Assembly: GCF_015207655.1 (NCBI RefSeq)
Contig: NZ_JADEWN010000008.1
Coordinates: forward strand, 1-64,000
Direction of reading: 5' to 3'
DNA from: Gloeocapsopsis crepidinum LEGE 06123
GTDB lineage: Bacteria; Cyanobacteriota; Cyanobacteriia; Cyanobacteriales; Chroococcidiopsidaceae
Length of the DNA: 64,000 nucleotides
A model generated the notes under the pieces. That model did no database searches, was not told the origin of the DNA, and worked only from the letters and a program-made list of their open reading frames with translations. Shown here one piece after another: positions 16,567 to 27,064 of this stretch (position 1 is its first letter; the number at the start of each line of letters is the position of its first letter). The position numbers and the translations under genes were made by a program.

Positions 16567-18117
16567 ATGACAGAAGCAGCCAAGAAGGAAACCCTAAATA
16601 AATTCGAGAAATTCAAAGCCGAGAAAGATGGTCTTGCTGTCAAAGACGAACTAGAACATTTTGCAGCGATCAGCTGGGAAGCAATAGACGAAACTGATCG
16701 CGACCATCGACTCAAATGGGTAGGACTATTCTTTCGCCCTGTGACTCCTGGTAAGTTCATGATGCGGATGCGCATACCCAACGGTGTCGTCACAAGTCAT
16801 CAGATGCGAGTATTAGGTGAGGTGGTGCAACGCTATGGTGATGACGGCAATGCAGACATCACTACTCGGCAAAATATTCAGTTACGTGGAATACGAATTG
16901 AAGACTTTCCCGATATTTTTAGTCGGTTTCGTGCCGCAGGATTAACCAGTGTTCAGTCGGGAATGGACAATGTGCGTAATATTACTGGCGATCCAGTAGC
17001 TGGACTTGATGCAGATGAGTTATTTGATACGCGCGAGTTAGTCTGCCAAGTGCAAGATATGATTACCAATAATGGTGAGGGTAATCCAGAGTTTACGAAC
17101 TTGCCACGCAAATTTAATATTGCGATTACAGGCGGGCGCGACAACTCGGTTCATGCTGAAATTAACGATTTGGCATTTATTCCTGGATTTAAAAATGATA
17201 CTTTCGGCTTCAACGTCATTGTTGGTGGTTTTTTCTCTGCCAAGCGCTGCGATGCGGCAGTTCCTCTCAATGCTTGGATACCACCAGAAGATGTTGTTGC
17301 AGTATGTAGAGTGGTTTTAGAAATCTTTCGGGATAGTGGACTGCGAGCAAATCGCCAAAAGTCACGCTTAATGTGGCTAATTGATGAGTGGGGAATTGAG
17401 AAATTCCGCACTGAAGTTGAAAAAAAACTAGGTAAGGAACTACAACCCGCCGCCGAAAAAGATGAAATTGATTGGGAAAAACGCGACCATGTTGGAGTTT
17501 TTCGCCAAAAGCAAGCAGGGTTAAATTATGTAGGTTTACATATTCCAGTGGGACGGCTTTATGCTCAAGATATGTTTGAAATTGCCCGACTCGCTGAAGT
17601 TTACGGAGATAGCGAAATTCGGCTTACGGTAGAGCAAAACTTGATTATTCCCAATATTCCCGATTCGCGCTTAGATGCATTTTTAGCTGAACCATTGTTA
17701 CAGCGCTTTTCGATTAGCCCTGAAACACTAACTAGAGGCTTAGTTTCTTGTACTGGTGCTCAGTTTTGCAACTTTGCCTTGATTGAAACCAAAAACCGAG
17801 CTTTGGGAATGATTAAGGCACTCGAAAGTGAACTACATTTTACACGCCCAGTGCGCATTCATTGGACAGGATGTCCGAATTCTTGCGGTCAACCACAAGT
17901 TGCAGATATTGGATTAATGGGTACTAAAGTTCGGAAAAATGGCAAGGCAGTGGAAGGAGTTGATATCTACATGGGTGGCAAAGTGGGCAAAGATGCGCAC
18001 TTGGGGACTTGCGTTACTAAAGGGATTCCTTGTGAAGACTTACAGCCAGTGTTACGGGATTTGCTCATTGAGCATTTTGCAGCGCAGCCTAAGCAAGAAG
18101 CAATCAGCGCTAGGTAA
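16567..18117 (+). CDS. nirA: Ferredoxin-nitrite reductase
   Basis: The 516-residue cytoplasmic enzyme reduces nitrite to ammonium with six electrons from ferredoxin, using siroheme and a 4Fe-4S cluster. The cluster and siroheme ligands are visible as CTGAQFC (C395, C401) and CPNSC (C436, C440). The ferrodoxin-like substrate segments TTRQNIQLRGI and TVEQNLIIPNI are present in both halves. A GAGGGG ribosome-binding site precedes the ATG. It is the first gene of nirA-nrtABCD-narB, with nrtA starting 51 bases later. An NtcA-type promoter lies upstream. Confidence 0.97.
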   Translation: MTEAAKKETLNKFEKFKAEKDGLAVKDELEHFAAISWEAIDETDRDHRLKWVGLFFRPVTPGKFMMRMRIPNGVVTSHQMRVLGEVVQRYGDDGNADITTRQNIQLRGIRIEDFPDIFSRFRAAGLTSVQSGMDNVRNITGDPVAGLDADELFDTRELVCQVQDMITNNGEGNPEFTNLPRKFNIAITGGRDNSVHAEINDLAFIPGFKNDTFGFNVIVGGFFSAKRCDAAVPLNAWIPPEDVVAVCRVVLEIFRDSGLRANRQKSRLMWLIDEWGIEKFRTEVEKKLGKELQPAAEKDEIDWEKRDHVGVFRQKQAGLNYVGLHIPVGRLYAQDMFEIARLAEVYGDSEIRLTVEQNLIIPNIPDSRLDAFLAEPLLQRFSISPETLTRGLVSCTGAQFCNFALIETKNRALGMIKALESELHFTRPVRIHWTGCPNSCGQPQVADIGLMGTKVRKNGKAVEGVDIYMGGKVGKDAHLGTCVTKGIPCEDLQPVLRDLLIEHFAAQPKQEAISAR

Positions 18118-18167
18118 GTAGCGATCTTTGAAACTGATTTAGCAACAATTCAACTGAAACCAAGAAG

Positions 18168-19490
18168 ATGACCAAGTTTACGAGAAGGCAATTTATTTTC
18201 ACGGCTGGTACGGCTGCTGCTGCTTCTGCCTTGATGCATGGCTGTGCTAGCAGTAATTCTACAGCGACAAATAGTGGAAGTACAGTTCCGGCGGCTAATA
18301 TTGACCCAGCCGATGCACCTGAAGTAACGACTGCAAAATTAGGATTTATTGCGCTTACAGATGCTGCACCGTTAATTATTGCCAAAGAAAAAGGCTACTT
18401 TGACAGATATGGAATGACGGATGTCGAAGTAGCGAAACAGGCATCTTGGGCAGTTACCCGTGACAATTTAGTTCTTGGTTCTGGTGGCGGCGGAATTGAC
18501 GGCGCGCATATTTTGACTCCCATGCCTTACATGATGTCTTTGGGAACGATTACGCAAGGCAATCGCGTGCCAATGTACATCTTGGCACGACTAAATACGA
18601 ATGGTCAGGGAATTTGCCTATCTAATACTTATAAGGAATTGAACGTTGGTTTAGATAGTTCTCCACTGCAACAAGCTTTTGCACAACAAAAATCTGCTGG
18701 CAGGGAACTTAAATCAGCGGTAACATTTCCTGGAGGAACCCACGATCTTTGGATGCGTTATTGGCTAGCTGCGGGTGGTATTAATCCTAACAGTGATATC
18801 TCCCTAATTGTTGTTCCACCTCCACAAATGGTACAGAACGTGCGCGTGGGCAACATGGAAACTTTCTGTGTAGGTGAACCTTGGCCTGCACAAACGGTTA
18901 CACAAGGCATTGGTTATACTGCCCTCACAACTGGCGAACTGTGGAAAGATCATCCAGAAAAAGCTCTTGCAATGCGGGCAGATTGGGTAGATAAACATCC
19001 TAAAGCAACTAGAGCAATTCTTATGGCAGTGCAAGAAGCTCAGCAGTGGTGTGCGCTACCAGAGAACAAAGAAGAAATGGCGAATATCGTTGCTAATCGT
19101 CAGTGGTTGGGAGTACCAGCAAAAGATATTTTAGGTCGTTTCCAAGGTCAGTACGACTATGGTACAGGTCGCGTAGAAGACTATAGCAACACATTGTTGA
19201 TGAAGTTCTGGCGTGATAATGCCTCCTATCCTTACAAGAGTCACGATCTGTGGTTTTTAACCGAAAACATTCGTTGGGGTTATATTCCAGGAGAGACTGA
19301 CACGAAAGCGCTCGTCGATCAAGTTAACCGCGAAGATCTGTGGCGCGAAGCCGCCCAAGCAATTGGTGTTCCTGCAGATGAAATTCCTCAAAGTACTTCC
19401 CGTGGTGTGGAAACCTTCTTTGATGGCGTGCAGTTTGATCCAGAAAATCCAACAGCATATTTGAATAGTTTAAAAATCAAAAAAGCCTAA
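18168..19490 (+). CDS. nrtA: Nitrate/nitrite-binding lipoprotein NrtA
   Basis: The 440-residue periplasmic receptor of the nitrate ABC transporter. The N-terminus carries a twin-arginine motif (RRQF at 6-9) and a lipobox ending at Cys26 (ALMHGC), so it is exported and anchored as a lipoprotein. The mature part has family segments KLGFIALTDAAPLIIAKEKG, GGGIDGAHILTPMPYMMSLG and FCVGEPWPAQTV. The C-terminus FDGVQFDPENPTAYLNSLKI is typical. It follows nirA and precedes nrtB. Confidence 0.96.
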   Translation: MTKFTRRQFIFTAGTAAAASALMHGCASSNSTATNSGSTVPAANIDPADAPEVTTAKLGFIALTDAAPLIIAKEKGYFDRYGMTDVEVAKQASWAVTRDNLVLGSGGGGIDGAHILTPMPYMMSLGTITQGNRVPMYILARLNTNGQGICLSNTYKELNVGLDSSPLQQAFAQQKSAGRELKSAVTFPGGTHDLWMRYWLAAGGINPNSDISLIVVPPPQMVQNVRVGNMETFCVGEPWPAQTVTQGIGYTALTTGELWKDHPEKALAMRADWVDKHPKATRAILMAVQEAQQWCALPENKEEMANIVANRQWLGVPAKDILGRFQGQYDYGTGRVEDYSNTLLMKFWRDNASYPYKSHDLWFLTENIRWGYIPGETDTKALVDQVNREDLWREAAQAIGVPADEIPQSTSRGVETFFDGVQFDPENPTAYLNSLKIKKA

Positions 19491-19544
19491 TTGAGCGCTA
19501 AAACTTGCAAGTTATAAGAACACGGGACAGGAGAATAAAAAAGA

Positions 19545-20378
19545 ATGACAGTACTTGGTAGCCGCTCAAAGAAGAGCAGCAAATTGGGAAAAGCAATGCC
19601 CGCTGTAACGAAATACGTAGTGCCCCCACTAGTGGCGATCGCTGTTATTTTAGTCATCTGGCAGCTGATTTTCTCAGGTCCAGATGCTAACTTACCTGGT
19701 CCAATTACTGTACTGCAAGAAACTTGGGATCCTTTAATTATCGATCCGTTTTTTGACTATGGTGGGACGAATAAAGGATTGGGTCTGCAAATCCTCGCAA
19801 GTTTAGGTAGAGTTGCTATCGGCTTTTCCTTAGCGGCGATCGTTGGGATTGCATTAGGTATTCTTGTCGGAATTAGTCCCTTTGTTTATCGCGCACTAGA
19901 CCCTCTATTTCAGGTATTACGTACTGTACCACCTTTGGCATGGCTACCACTTTCGCTAGCAGCATTGCAACAATCTGATCCCTCAGCAATTTTTGTTATT
20001 TTTATTACAGCAATTTGGCCGATTATCATTAATACAACTGTAGGAGTGCAGCAGATTCCCCAAGACTACAGAAACGTTGCTAAAGTGCTGCGTCTATCGG
20101 GACCAAAGTTTTTTTGGAAAATTTTGCTTCCTTCAGCAGTTCCCTATATTTTTACTGGTTTGAGAATCGGGATTGGCTTATCTTGGTTAGCGATCGTTGC
20201 AGCAGAAATGTTAACCGGCGGTGTAGGAATCGGCTTCTTTATCTGGGATGCTTATAACAGTTCTCGGTTGAGTGAAATTATTCTGGCACTGGTTTATGTC
20301 GGGATCGTTGGTTTAATCCTCGATAGGCTTGTTGCTTTCGTTGCATCTAAAGTTGTCCCAGAAGAGCAAAAGGGTTAG
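19545..20378 (+). CDS. nrtB: Nitrate ABC transporter permease NrtB
   Basis: The 277-residue inner-membrane permease has about six spans. The cytoplasmic EAA-type loop that docks with the ATPases is visible near residues 175-195 (YRNVAKVLRLSGPKFFWKIL followed by LPSAVPYIFTGLR). It forms the channel for nitrate/nitrite delivered by NrtA. It lies 54 bases after nrtA. A 129-base gap to nrtC contains CCCTAACCCCTGATCCCTC-type short repeats rather than a promoter that I can see. Confidence 0.96.
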   Translation: MTVLGSRSKKSSKLGKAMPAVTKYVVPPLVAIAVILVIWQLIFSGPDANLPGPITVLQETWDPLIIDPFFDYGGTNKGLGLQILASLGRVAIGFSLAAIVGIALGILVGISPFVYRALDPLFQVLRTVPPLAWLPLSLAALQQSDPSAIFVIFITAIWPIIINTTVGVQQIPQDYRNVAKVLRLSGPKFFWKILLPSAVPYIFTGLRIGIGLSWLAIVAAEMLTGGVGIGFFIWDAYNSSRLSEIILALVYVGIVGLILDRLVAFVASKVVPEEQKG

Positions 20379-20507
20379 TGGAGTGATTAAGTTGCTAGTG
20401 ACAGAGAAGTTCGTATGTAGTATTTCTCATCTGCACCTGAAGCTTCCTCTGCTATTTTAACTCCCTGACCCTCGACCCCTAACCCCTGATCCCTCATTGA
20501 TTAAGTT

Positions 20508-22511
20508 ATGAAAGTATTTGTAGAAGTCGATCACATCGATCAGGAATTCTCACTACCGAATGGCGGTACTTACGTAGCGCTACGCAATATTGAACTAAAA
20601 ATTCAACAAGGTGAATTCATTTCTTTAATTGGACACTCTGGCTGCGGTAAATCAACACTACTGAATATCATTGCAGGGCTAAATCGTCCAGCAAGAGGCG
20701 GGGTACTGCTCGAAGGGCGACAAGTTACAAAGCCTGGTCCTGACCGGATGGTGGTGTTTCAGAATTACTCATTATTACCTTGGTTAACAGTACGGGAAAA
20801 TATTGCTTTAGCAGTTGATGAAGTAATGAGCAATGTCCCAAAAGGCGAACGCCGAGGTATTGTTGAGCATCATATTGATTTAGTCGGGCTGCGTCATGCG
20901 GCAAATAAACGACCAGGAGAAATTTCTGGGGGGATGAAACAGCGGGTAGCGATCGCCCGTGCCCTTTCTATTCGTCCAAAATTGCTATTGCTAGATGAAC
21001 CGTTTGGTGCATTAGATGCTTTGACTCGTAGCGGTTTGCAAGATCAGTTGATGAAGATCTGCGAAGAAAACCACATGACGTGTGTGATGGTAACGCACGA
21101 TGTCGATGAAGCTTTGCTGCTATCAGATCGCATTGTCATGCTGACGAATGGACCCGAATCGCATATCGGACAAATTCTCGAAGTTCCCTTCCCGCGTCCG
21201 CGTCATCGCTTGGAAGTTGTGAATCATCCCAACTACTACAGCTTGCGTAATGAAATTGTTTATTTCCTAAATCAGCAAAAACGTGCGAAGCAGCGTAAGG
21301 CACAGCAAACCGTGGCAATCGCCCGCAATGGTTTAGAAAAAGTCAATTTGGAAATTGGTTTTGTTCCACTAACCGATTGTGCTCCCTTGGTTGTGGCAAA
21401 AGAGAAAGGATTTTTTGAAAAATACGGTTTAGATCAAGTTATTTTGTCACGCGAACCAAGTTGGAAAGTGCTTGCCGAAGGTGTTGCAACACGCCGCTTG
21501 GATGCTGCGCAAATGACTGCAGGAATGCCCTTAGCAATGACGCTAGGAATAGGTGGTAAAGCCCCGCAACCAGTCGTTACAGGGTTAGTTCTAGCACGCA
21601 ATGGTAATTCAATTACTTTGAGCAAGCGGTTTTATGATGAAGGAGTCAGGACGCTTGCTGATTTTAAAGCGGCGATCGCCAGAACACCCGATAAAGTACA
21701 TACTTTAGGTATGGTGCATCCGGCATCAATGCATAACTTGATGCTACGATACTGGCTTTCTTCAGTAGATATTGATCCTGATTTGGATGTAAGCCTAACG
21801 GTGATTCCGCCACCGCAGATGGTTGCTAACCTCAAAGCTGGGAATATTGATGGCTACTGTGTTGGTGAACCTTGGAATTCCCGTGCAGTTAAGGAAGATT
21901 TAGGTTTTGTTATTGCCACTGACTTAGATATCTGGAACGGACACGTCGAGAAAGTTTTAGGCGTACGCGAAGACTGGGCAAATCAACACCCAGAAACACA
22001 TTTTGCTTTAATCAAAGCCTTGCTTGAGGCGTGCGAATACTGTGACGATCGCCGCAATCGCGAAGAAATTGTCACGCTGTTAGCGCGACCTGAGTACATC
22101 GGTGCCGCACCAGAGTACATTCGCCCTGGATTTATTGACGAATACGCACGCGGTAACGATACAGAACCCGAAATGCTGTTGCGGTACAACCAGTTTTATA
22201 TTGACCGTACTAATTGTCCGTACCGCGTTGAGGGGCTTTGGATGATGACGCAGCTGGCACGGTGGGGCATTACACCTTTCCCGAAAAACTGGATTGAAAT
22301 CTTGGAGCGAGTGCAGCGTGTTGATTTATTCGGTGCAGCAGCAAGAGATCTTGATTTGCTAGATGTAGAACCTGACCGTGGTTCAATTCACTTCTTTGAT
22401 GGCACTGTGTTCAATCCTGATGACCCAATTCGCTATCTCAATAGTCTCAAATTCAAGCGCAATGTGCGGATTGAAGAAGTTGTCATTGATGCAATGCCAG
22501 CAGCCGTTTAG
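20508..22511 (+). CDS. nrtC: Nitrate transporter ATPase with C-terminal NrtA-like domain, NrtC
   Basis: The 667-residue fusion has an ABC ATPase (about residues 1-260; Walker [10 protein letters not shown], signature EISGGMKQR, Walker B LLLLDEP) and, from about 275, a domain homologous to NrtA (LEIGFVPLTDCAPLVVAKEK, GLVLARNGNSITL, YCVGEPWNSRAV). In Synechococcus the C-terminal domain mediates ammonium inhibition of uptake. The domain here is full length, ending in a FFDGTVFNPDDPIRYLNSLK segment. It works as a pair with NrtD. Confidence 0.97.
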   Translation: MKVFVEVDHIDQEFSLPNGGTYVALRNIELKIQQGEFISLIGHSGCGKSTLLNIIAGLNRPARGGVLLEGRQVTKPGPDRMVVFQNYSLLPWLTVRENIALAVDEVMSNVPKGERRGIVEHHIDLVGLRHAANKRPGEISGGMKQRVAIARALSIRPKLLLLDEPFGALDALTRSGLQDQLMKICEENHMTCVMVTHDVDEALLLSDRIVMLTNGPESHIGQILEVPFPRPRHRLEVVNHPNYYSLRNEIVYFLNQQKRAKQRKAQQTVAIARNGLEKVNLEIGFVPLTDCAPLVVAKEKGFFEKYGLDQVILSREPSWKVLAEGVATRRLDAAQMTAGMPLAMTLGIGGKAPQPVVTGLVLARNGNSITLSKRFYDEGVRTLADFKAAIARTPDKVHTLGMVHPASMHNLMLRYWLSSVDIDPDLDVSLTVIPPPQMVANLKAGNIDGYCVGEPWNSRAVKEDLGFVIATDLDIWNGHVEKVLGVREDWANQHPETHFALIKALLEACEYCDDRRNREEIVTLLARPEYIGAAPEYIRPGFIDEYARGNDTEPEMLLRYNQFYIDRTNCPYRVEGLWMMTQLARWGITPFPKNWIEILERVQRVDLFGAAARDLDLLDVEPDRGSIHFFDGTVFNPDDPIRYLNSLKFKRNVRIEEVVIDAMPAAV

Positions 22512-22600
22512 AGAGGAGTGAGGGATGAGTAGCTAGTTCCCTAACTCCAGTTGCCTCTAAATTTGAAAAGCTTTGAACTGTCATCCTTACTAATACATAT

Positions 22601-23437
22601 ATGCAAACTCTGAACACCACCGCTCTTAAAAGACCTGAAGTTCTCAACGGCGATCCTTTTCTTGTCATCGATAACGTCTCTAAAATTTATCCGACACCTA
22701 CGGGTCCCTACACGGTGTTAGATGGCATTAATCTCACGGTTTATGAAGGTGAATTTATCTGTTTGATTGGTCACTCTGGTTGTGGTAAATCGACGCTTTT
22801 AGATATGGTGTCAGGATTTCGCAAGCCGAGTGAAGGTGAAGTCAGACTGCAAACCAAACGCATCACTGAACCTGGTCCCGATCGCATGGTGGTGTTTCAA
22901 AATTACTCACTCTTACCTTGGTTGAGCGCCTTTGAAAATGTATATTTAGGAATTGATTCGGTTTATCCAAACAAACCCAAAGCTGAAAAAGTAGCGATCG
23001 CCAACGAACATCTCGCAATGGTTGGACTTGCAGATGCAGCCAATAAAAGACCTAGAGAACTTTCTGGCGGCATGAAACAGCGCGTATCAATTGCGCGGGC
23101 TTTAGCGTTGCGTCCTAAAGTTTTAGTGTTAGATGAACCTTTTGGTGCGCTTGACCCAATCACTAGAGAGGAACTGCAAGAAGAACTGCTGAAAATTTGG
23201 AGCGATCATCAAGTAACAGTACTAATGATTACGCACGATATTGACGAAGCATTGTTCTTAGCAGATCGCTTGGTTATGATGACGAATGGTCCAGCGGCAA
23301 ATATTGGGGAAATTATGAATATTCCCTTCCCACGCCCCCGCAACCGTGCCCGCATCATGGAAGATCCCGAATACTATAATCTACGCAACCAAGCGCTTGA
23401 TTTTCTCTATCGCCGTTTTGCACACGCAGATGAGTAG
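22601..23437 (+). CDS. nrtD: Nitrate transporter ATPase NrtD
   Basis: The 278-residue ABC ATPase lacks the extra domain of NrtC. Walker A (GHSGCGKST), signature (ELSGGMKQR) and Walker B (VLVLDEP) are intact. The C-terminus [20 protein letters not shown] is typical of the NrtD/SsuB-like group. It forms a heterodimer with NrtC below NrtB. It lies 89 bases after nrtC and 225 bases before narB; the second gap is filled by degenerate repeats. Confidence 0.96.
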   Translation: MQTLNTTALKRPEVLNGDPFLVIDNVSKIYPTPTGPYTVLDGINLTVYEGEFICLIGHSGCGKSTLLDMVSGFRKPSEGEVRLQTKRITEPGPDRMVVFQNYSLLPWLSAFENVYLGIDSVYPNKPKAEKVAIANEHLAMVGLADAANKRPRELSGGMKQRVSIARALALRPKVLVLDEPFGALDPITREELQEELLKIWSDHQVTVLMITHDIDEALFLADRLVMMTNGPAANIGEIMNIPFPRPRNRARIMEDPEYYNLRNQALDFLYRRFAHADE

Positions 23438-23662
23438 AGAGGGATAAGGAGTGAGGGGGAGTGGCTAGTTACTAGTGAATAGTCATTAGTTTTGAATTTT
23501 GAGTTTTGTTAGCGTAGCGGTGCCTTAGCACGTTTTGAATTACAAAGAATTCTCATAACTTTTTAAACTCATAACTCATAACCCAACACTTCACGACTCA
23601 TAACTCTCTATCTCCTCTATCCCAACTCCTTTAGTTTTCTTGCCTATCGAGGGATATCAACA

Positions 23663-25909
23663 ATGACCGATACAACTAGAACCCTCTGTCCCTATTGTGG
23701 TGTAGGCTGCGGTTTGGATGTGTCGCCGCCAGCACAGCCAGGGAAGGCAATTCATCGAGATAGCCAAGGTAATCCGATTTGGAAGGTGAAAGGCGATCGC
23801 AATCATCCTTCGAGTCAAGGCATGGTTTGTGTCAAAGGCGCAACAATCGCTGAATCAATTGATAAAAACCGCTTGCGTTACCCTATGCTGCGCGACTCCT
23901 TAGATCAACCGTTTCGCCGCGTGAGTTGGGATGAGGCTTTAACACACATTGTGAGTCGGATGCGATCGCTGTGTGCAACTCAAGGAGCCGATGCTATATG
24001 TATGTATGGTTCAGGGCAAATGCAAACCGAGGATTACTACGTTGCGCAAAAACTGCTTAAAGGTTGCCTAGGAACGAATAACTTTGACTCGAATTCCCGC
24101 TTGTGTATGTCATCAGCTGTTGCCGGCTATGTGCAAAGCTTGGGTGCGGATGGTCCTCCATGCTGCTATGAGGATTTAGATTTAACCGACTGCGCCTTTA
24201 TTATTGGCTCGAACGCTGCTGAATGTCACCCAATTGTTTTTAATCGCCTGCAGAAACACCACAAGAAAAACCACAACGTCAAAATGATTGTGGTCGATCC
24301 ACGTCGCACTCCTACTGCTGAAGTTGCTGACTTACATTTAGCAATCCATCCAGGGACAGATATTGATCTACTCAATGGCATTGCCCATCTACTATTACAT
24401 TGGGGCTATTTTGAGTCTGAGTTTGTTAGTGAGTGTACAGCAAACTTTCCGGCGTTTGCTGAGGTGATTTCCCATTATCCACCTGACGTTGTTGCTAGAA
24501 GATGTGGCATATCAGTTGAGGACTTGGAAACATCTGCCCGCTACTGGGGAACAAGTAAGCGCGTTCTTTCGCTGTGGTCAATGGGAGTGAATCAATCTAC
24601 TGAAGGCACAGCCAAGGTACGTGGCATTATTAACTTGCACCTCATGACTGGGCAAATTGGTAAGCCTGGGTGTGGTCCTTTTTCCCTCACAGGTCAACCA
24701 AACGCAATGGGTGGACGAGAATCAGGAGGATTGTGTAATTTATTACCAGGATACCGTCACGTTCAAAATGCTCAAGAAAGAGCAGAAGTTGAGAAATTTT
24801 GGGGCATTCCCGCAGGCAGAATTTCATCCAATTGGGGGCGTACCGCGTGGGACATGATTACAGGTTTAGAAACAGGAGATGTTGGGTTACTCTGGATTGT
24901 CGCAACGAATCCGGCTGTGAGTTTACCTGATGTCAAGCGTGCCCAAGCTGCATTACTGCGATCGCCTTTTACGGTGTATCAAGACGCATACTATCCCACT
25001 GAAACCGCAGCGTATGCACACGTATTACTACCTGCAGCGCAATGGGGTGAAAAAACGGGCACAATGACCAATTCTGAGCGGGTTGTGACGTTATGTCAGG
25101 CATTTCGTCCACCTGTAGGGGAAGCCAAGCCTGATTGGGAAATTATTGCAGAAGTTGGGCGACGCCTAGGATTTACCGATAAATTTCCTTTTGCAAATTC
25201 GGCAGAAGTTTATGCTGAGTATGTTCAATTAACACGCGATCGCCCTTGCGATATGACGGGACTTAGTCACGCGAGGTTAGCCCAAGGTCCGATACAATGG
25301 CCATACCCTGATGAAGCAAAACAGGAAAAACTAGCAGAAAGTTTGCACACAGTTACAGTGAGTGTTAAACGATTGTATACAAATTTGCGGTTTGCAACAC
25401 CTGATGGACGGGCGCGATTTAGTGCTTATCACTCGCGAGGACTGGCTGAACCTCCTGATGCAGAGTATCCGTTTGTACTCACAAATGGAAGACTATACGG
25501 TCACTGGCATACCCAAACACGTACAGGAAGAATTGAAAAAATTAAACAAATGCATCCGCAACCCTTTCTGGAAATTCATCCTCGTGATGCAGCAAAGCTA
25601 AAGATTCAAGAAAATGATTTGGTAGAAGTGCGATCGCGGCGCGGAAAAGCACACTTTCCGGCGAAAGTTACTAAAGCGATCGCACCTGGGACACTTTTTA
25701 TTCCTATGCACTGGGGCGCACTTTGGGGAGATGAAACTGAAGCTAATGCCCTCACGCACCCTGAACGCGATCCCGATTCGCATCAACCTGAACTGAAAGC
25801 CTGTGCCGTACAACTGATTCCTGCCGCACTGAAAACAAATGCCAGTAAATTAACAGACAACTTTCAACAGAATCAGTCAAACGAAATCATAGTACGCATC
25901 ACTTCTTAA
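23663..25909 (+). CDS. narB: Ferredoxin-nitrate reductase
   Basis: The 748-residue molybdopterin enzyme reduces nitrate to nitrite with electrons from ferredoxin. N-terminal cysteines C9, C12, C16 and C56 (CPYCGVGC ... MVCVKG) bind a 4Fe-4S cluster. The likely molybdenum ligand cysteine lies in [10 protein letters not shown] (about residue 146). Further molybdopterin segments include [30 protein letters not shown] and the C-terminal [19 protein letters not shown]. It ends the nirA operon. Length matches cyanobacterial NarB (about 730). Confidence 0.96.
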   Translation: MTDTTRTLCPYCGVGCGLDVSPPAQPGKAIHRDSQGNPIWKVKGDRNHPSSQGMVCVKGATIAESIDKNRLRYPMLRDSLDQPFRRVSWDEALTHIVSRMRSLCATQGADAICMYGSGQMQTEDYYVAQKLLKGCLGTNNFDSNSRLCMSSAVAGYVQSLGADGPPCCYEDLDLTDCAFIIGSNAAECHPIVFNRLQKHHKKNHNVKMIVVDPRRTPTAEVADLHLAIHPGTDIDLLNGIAHLLLHWGYFESEFVSECTANFPAFAEVISHYPPDVVARRCGISVEDLETSARYWGTSKRVLSLWSMGVNQSTEGTAKVRGIINLHLMTGQIGKPGCGPFSLTGQPNAMGGRESGGLCNLLPGYRHVQNAQERAEVEKFWGIPAGRISSNWGRTAWDMITGLETGDVGLLWIVATNPAVSLPDVKRAQAALLRSPFTVYQDAYYPTETAAYAHVLLPAAQWGEKTGTMTNSERVVTLCQAFRPPVGEAKPDWEIIAEVGRRLGFTDKFPFANSAEVYAEYVQLTRDRPCDMTGLSHARLAQGPIQWPYPDEAKQEKLAESLHTVTVSVKRLYTNLRFATPDGRARFSAYHSRGLAEPPDAEYPFVLTNGRLYGHWHTQTRTGRIEKIKQMHPQPFLEIHPRDAAKLKIQENDLVEVRSRRGKAHFPAKVTKAIAPGTLFIPMHWGALWGDETEANALTHPERDPDSHQPELKACAVQLIPAALKTNASKLTDNFQQNQSNEIIVRITS

Positions 25910-25959
25910 CTAGGCAGGCAAGATGCCTGCTGCACACGCCACTCCACTAGCACCCTAAC

Positions 25960-26020
25960 CCCTCGACGCCAGTTGCTACAACGGAGGACACCTCCGCAAT
26001 GCACTGGCTCCCCCTCGCGC
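25960..26020. repeat. Dispersed hairpin-forming repeat, copy 2 (inverse)
   Basis: CCTCGACGCCAGTTGCTACA and the following GGAGGACACCTCCGCAATGC are the near-perfect reverse complement of 1443-1505. It lies between narB and the convergent PPK2 gene. Confidence 0.85.
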
Positions 26021-26030
26021 CTCATCCCTT

Positions 26031-26873
26031 TTAATACACTTCTGGTACGAAAAACTGCTCATTTTTGGGAGGGCGGATATAATCGCTACCAGGCTGTCTT
26101 GGTGGTAGTTCCATTGGTTGAGGAACAATGTCTTGATAGTGAATTTTGCTCAAAATATGACTGATGCAATTAAGACGGGCGCTTTTTTTATGGTCAGCTT
26201 CTACAGTAAACCAAGGCGCTTCAGGAATATTTGTATGTGCAAACATCACATCTTTAGCTTTGGAATATTCTACCCAGCGATCGCGTGATTCAATATCCAT
26301 AGGGCTAAGTTTCCATCGTCTTGCTGGATCGCTAGCGCGCGATTGAAAGCGACGTTCCTGTTCTTCATCGCTAATCGAAAACCAGTATTTCAGTAAAATC
26401 ATGCCAGAACGAACTAACATCCGCTCAAATTGAGGACAGGAAAATAAGAATTCCTCGTATTGTTCTTCTGTACAGAAACCCATTACCCGTTCTACACCAG
26501 CGCGATTGTACCAACTGCGATCGAAGAGTACAATCTCCCCTGCACCTGGTAAATGAGGTACATAACGTTGAAAATACCATTGCGACTTTTCATGATCCGA
26601 TGGTGTTCCTAAAGCAACTACTCGACAACCACGAGGATTTAAAGAATCAACAATTCGCTTGATTGTGCCACCTTTACCAGCCGCATCACGCCCCTCAAAA
26701 ATTATTCCTACTCGTAAGCCTTGGTGCTTTACCCAATACTGGAGTTTTACCAATTCGACTTTCAACTGAGATAATTCTTGCTTATAAACTTTCTTTTTTA
26801 ATTTCTTTTTTGTAGCTTTCTCTTTTTCTGTCGTTTCTTTGGAAGCAACTCCATTTTTATCGGCTGATTTCAT
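26031..26873 (-). CDS. ppk2: Polyphosphate kinase 2 family protein
   Basis: The 280-residue enzyme transfers phosphate between polyphosphate and nucleotides. Walker A is GRDAAGKGG (residues 61-69), the lid region follows, and Walker B is FDRSWYNRAGVERVMGF. A lysine-rich N-terminal extension (about residues 1-45) precedes the kinase fold. Single-domain architecture fits class I PPK2. The reaction direction (NDP phosphorylation versus polyphosphate synthesis) cannot be read from the sequence. It is convergent with narB. Confidence 0.92.
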   Translation of the reverse strand: MKSADKNGVASKETTEKEKATKKKLKKKVYKQELSQLKVELVKLQYWVKHQGLRVGIIFEGRDAAGKGGTIKRIVDSLNPRGCRVVALGTPSDHEKSQWYFQRYVPHLPGAGEIVLFDRSWYNRAGVERVMGFCTEEQYEEFLFSCPQFERMLVRSGMILLKYWFSISDEEQERRFQSRASDPARRWKLSPMDIESRDRWVEYSKAKDVMFAHTNIPEAPWFTVEADHKKSARLNCISHILSKIHYQDIVPQPMELPPRQPGSDYIRPPKNEQFFVPEVY

Positions 26874-27064
26874 TTTTTTATTCCATATTTTTAATTTTAA
26901 ACTAATGATTTCACATCCTAAAGGGTGAAAAAATATTATTAAATTGTAGTGTGTTTTACAGTTTATGAATTATATTTTAAATTTCTGCCACAAGCTGTCA
27001 ATGATGAACATACTATTAAATTGAGGGAAGATTAACACAAAAAGACAACTCAATAGTTGAAATT

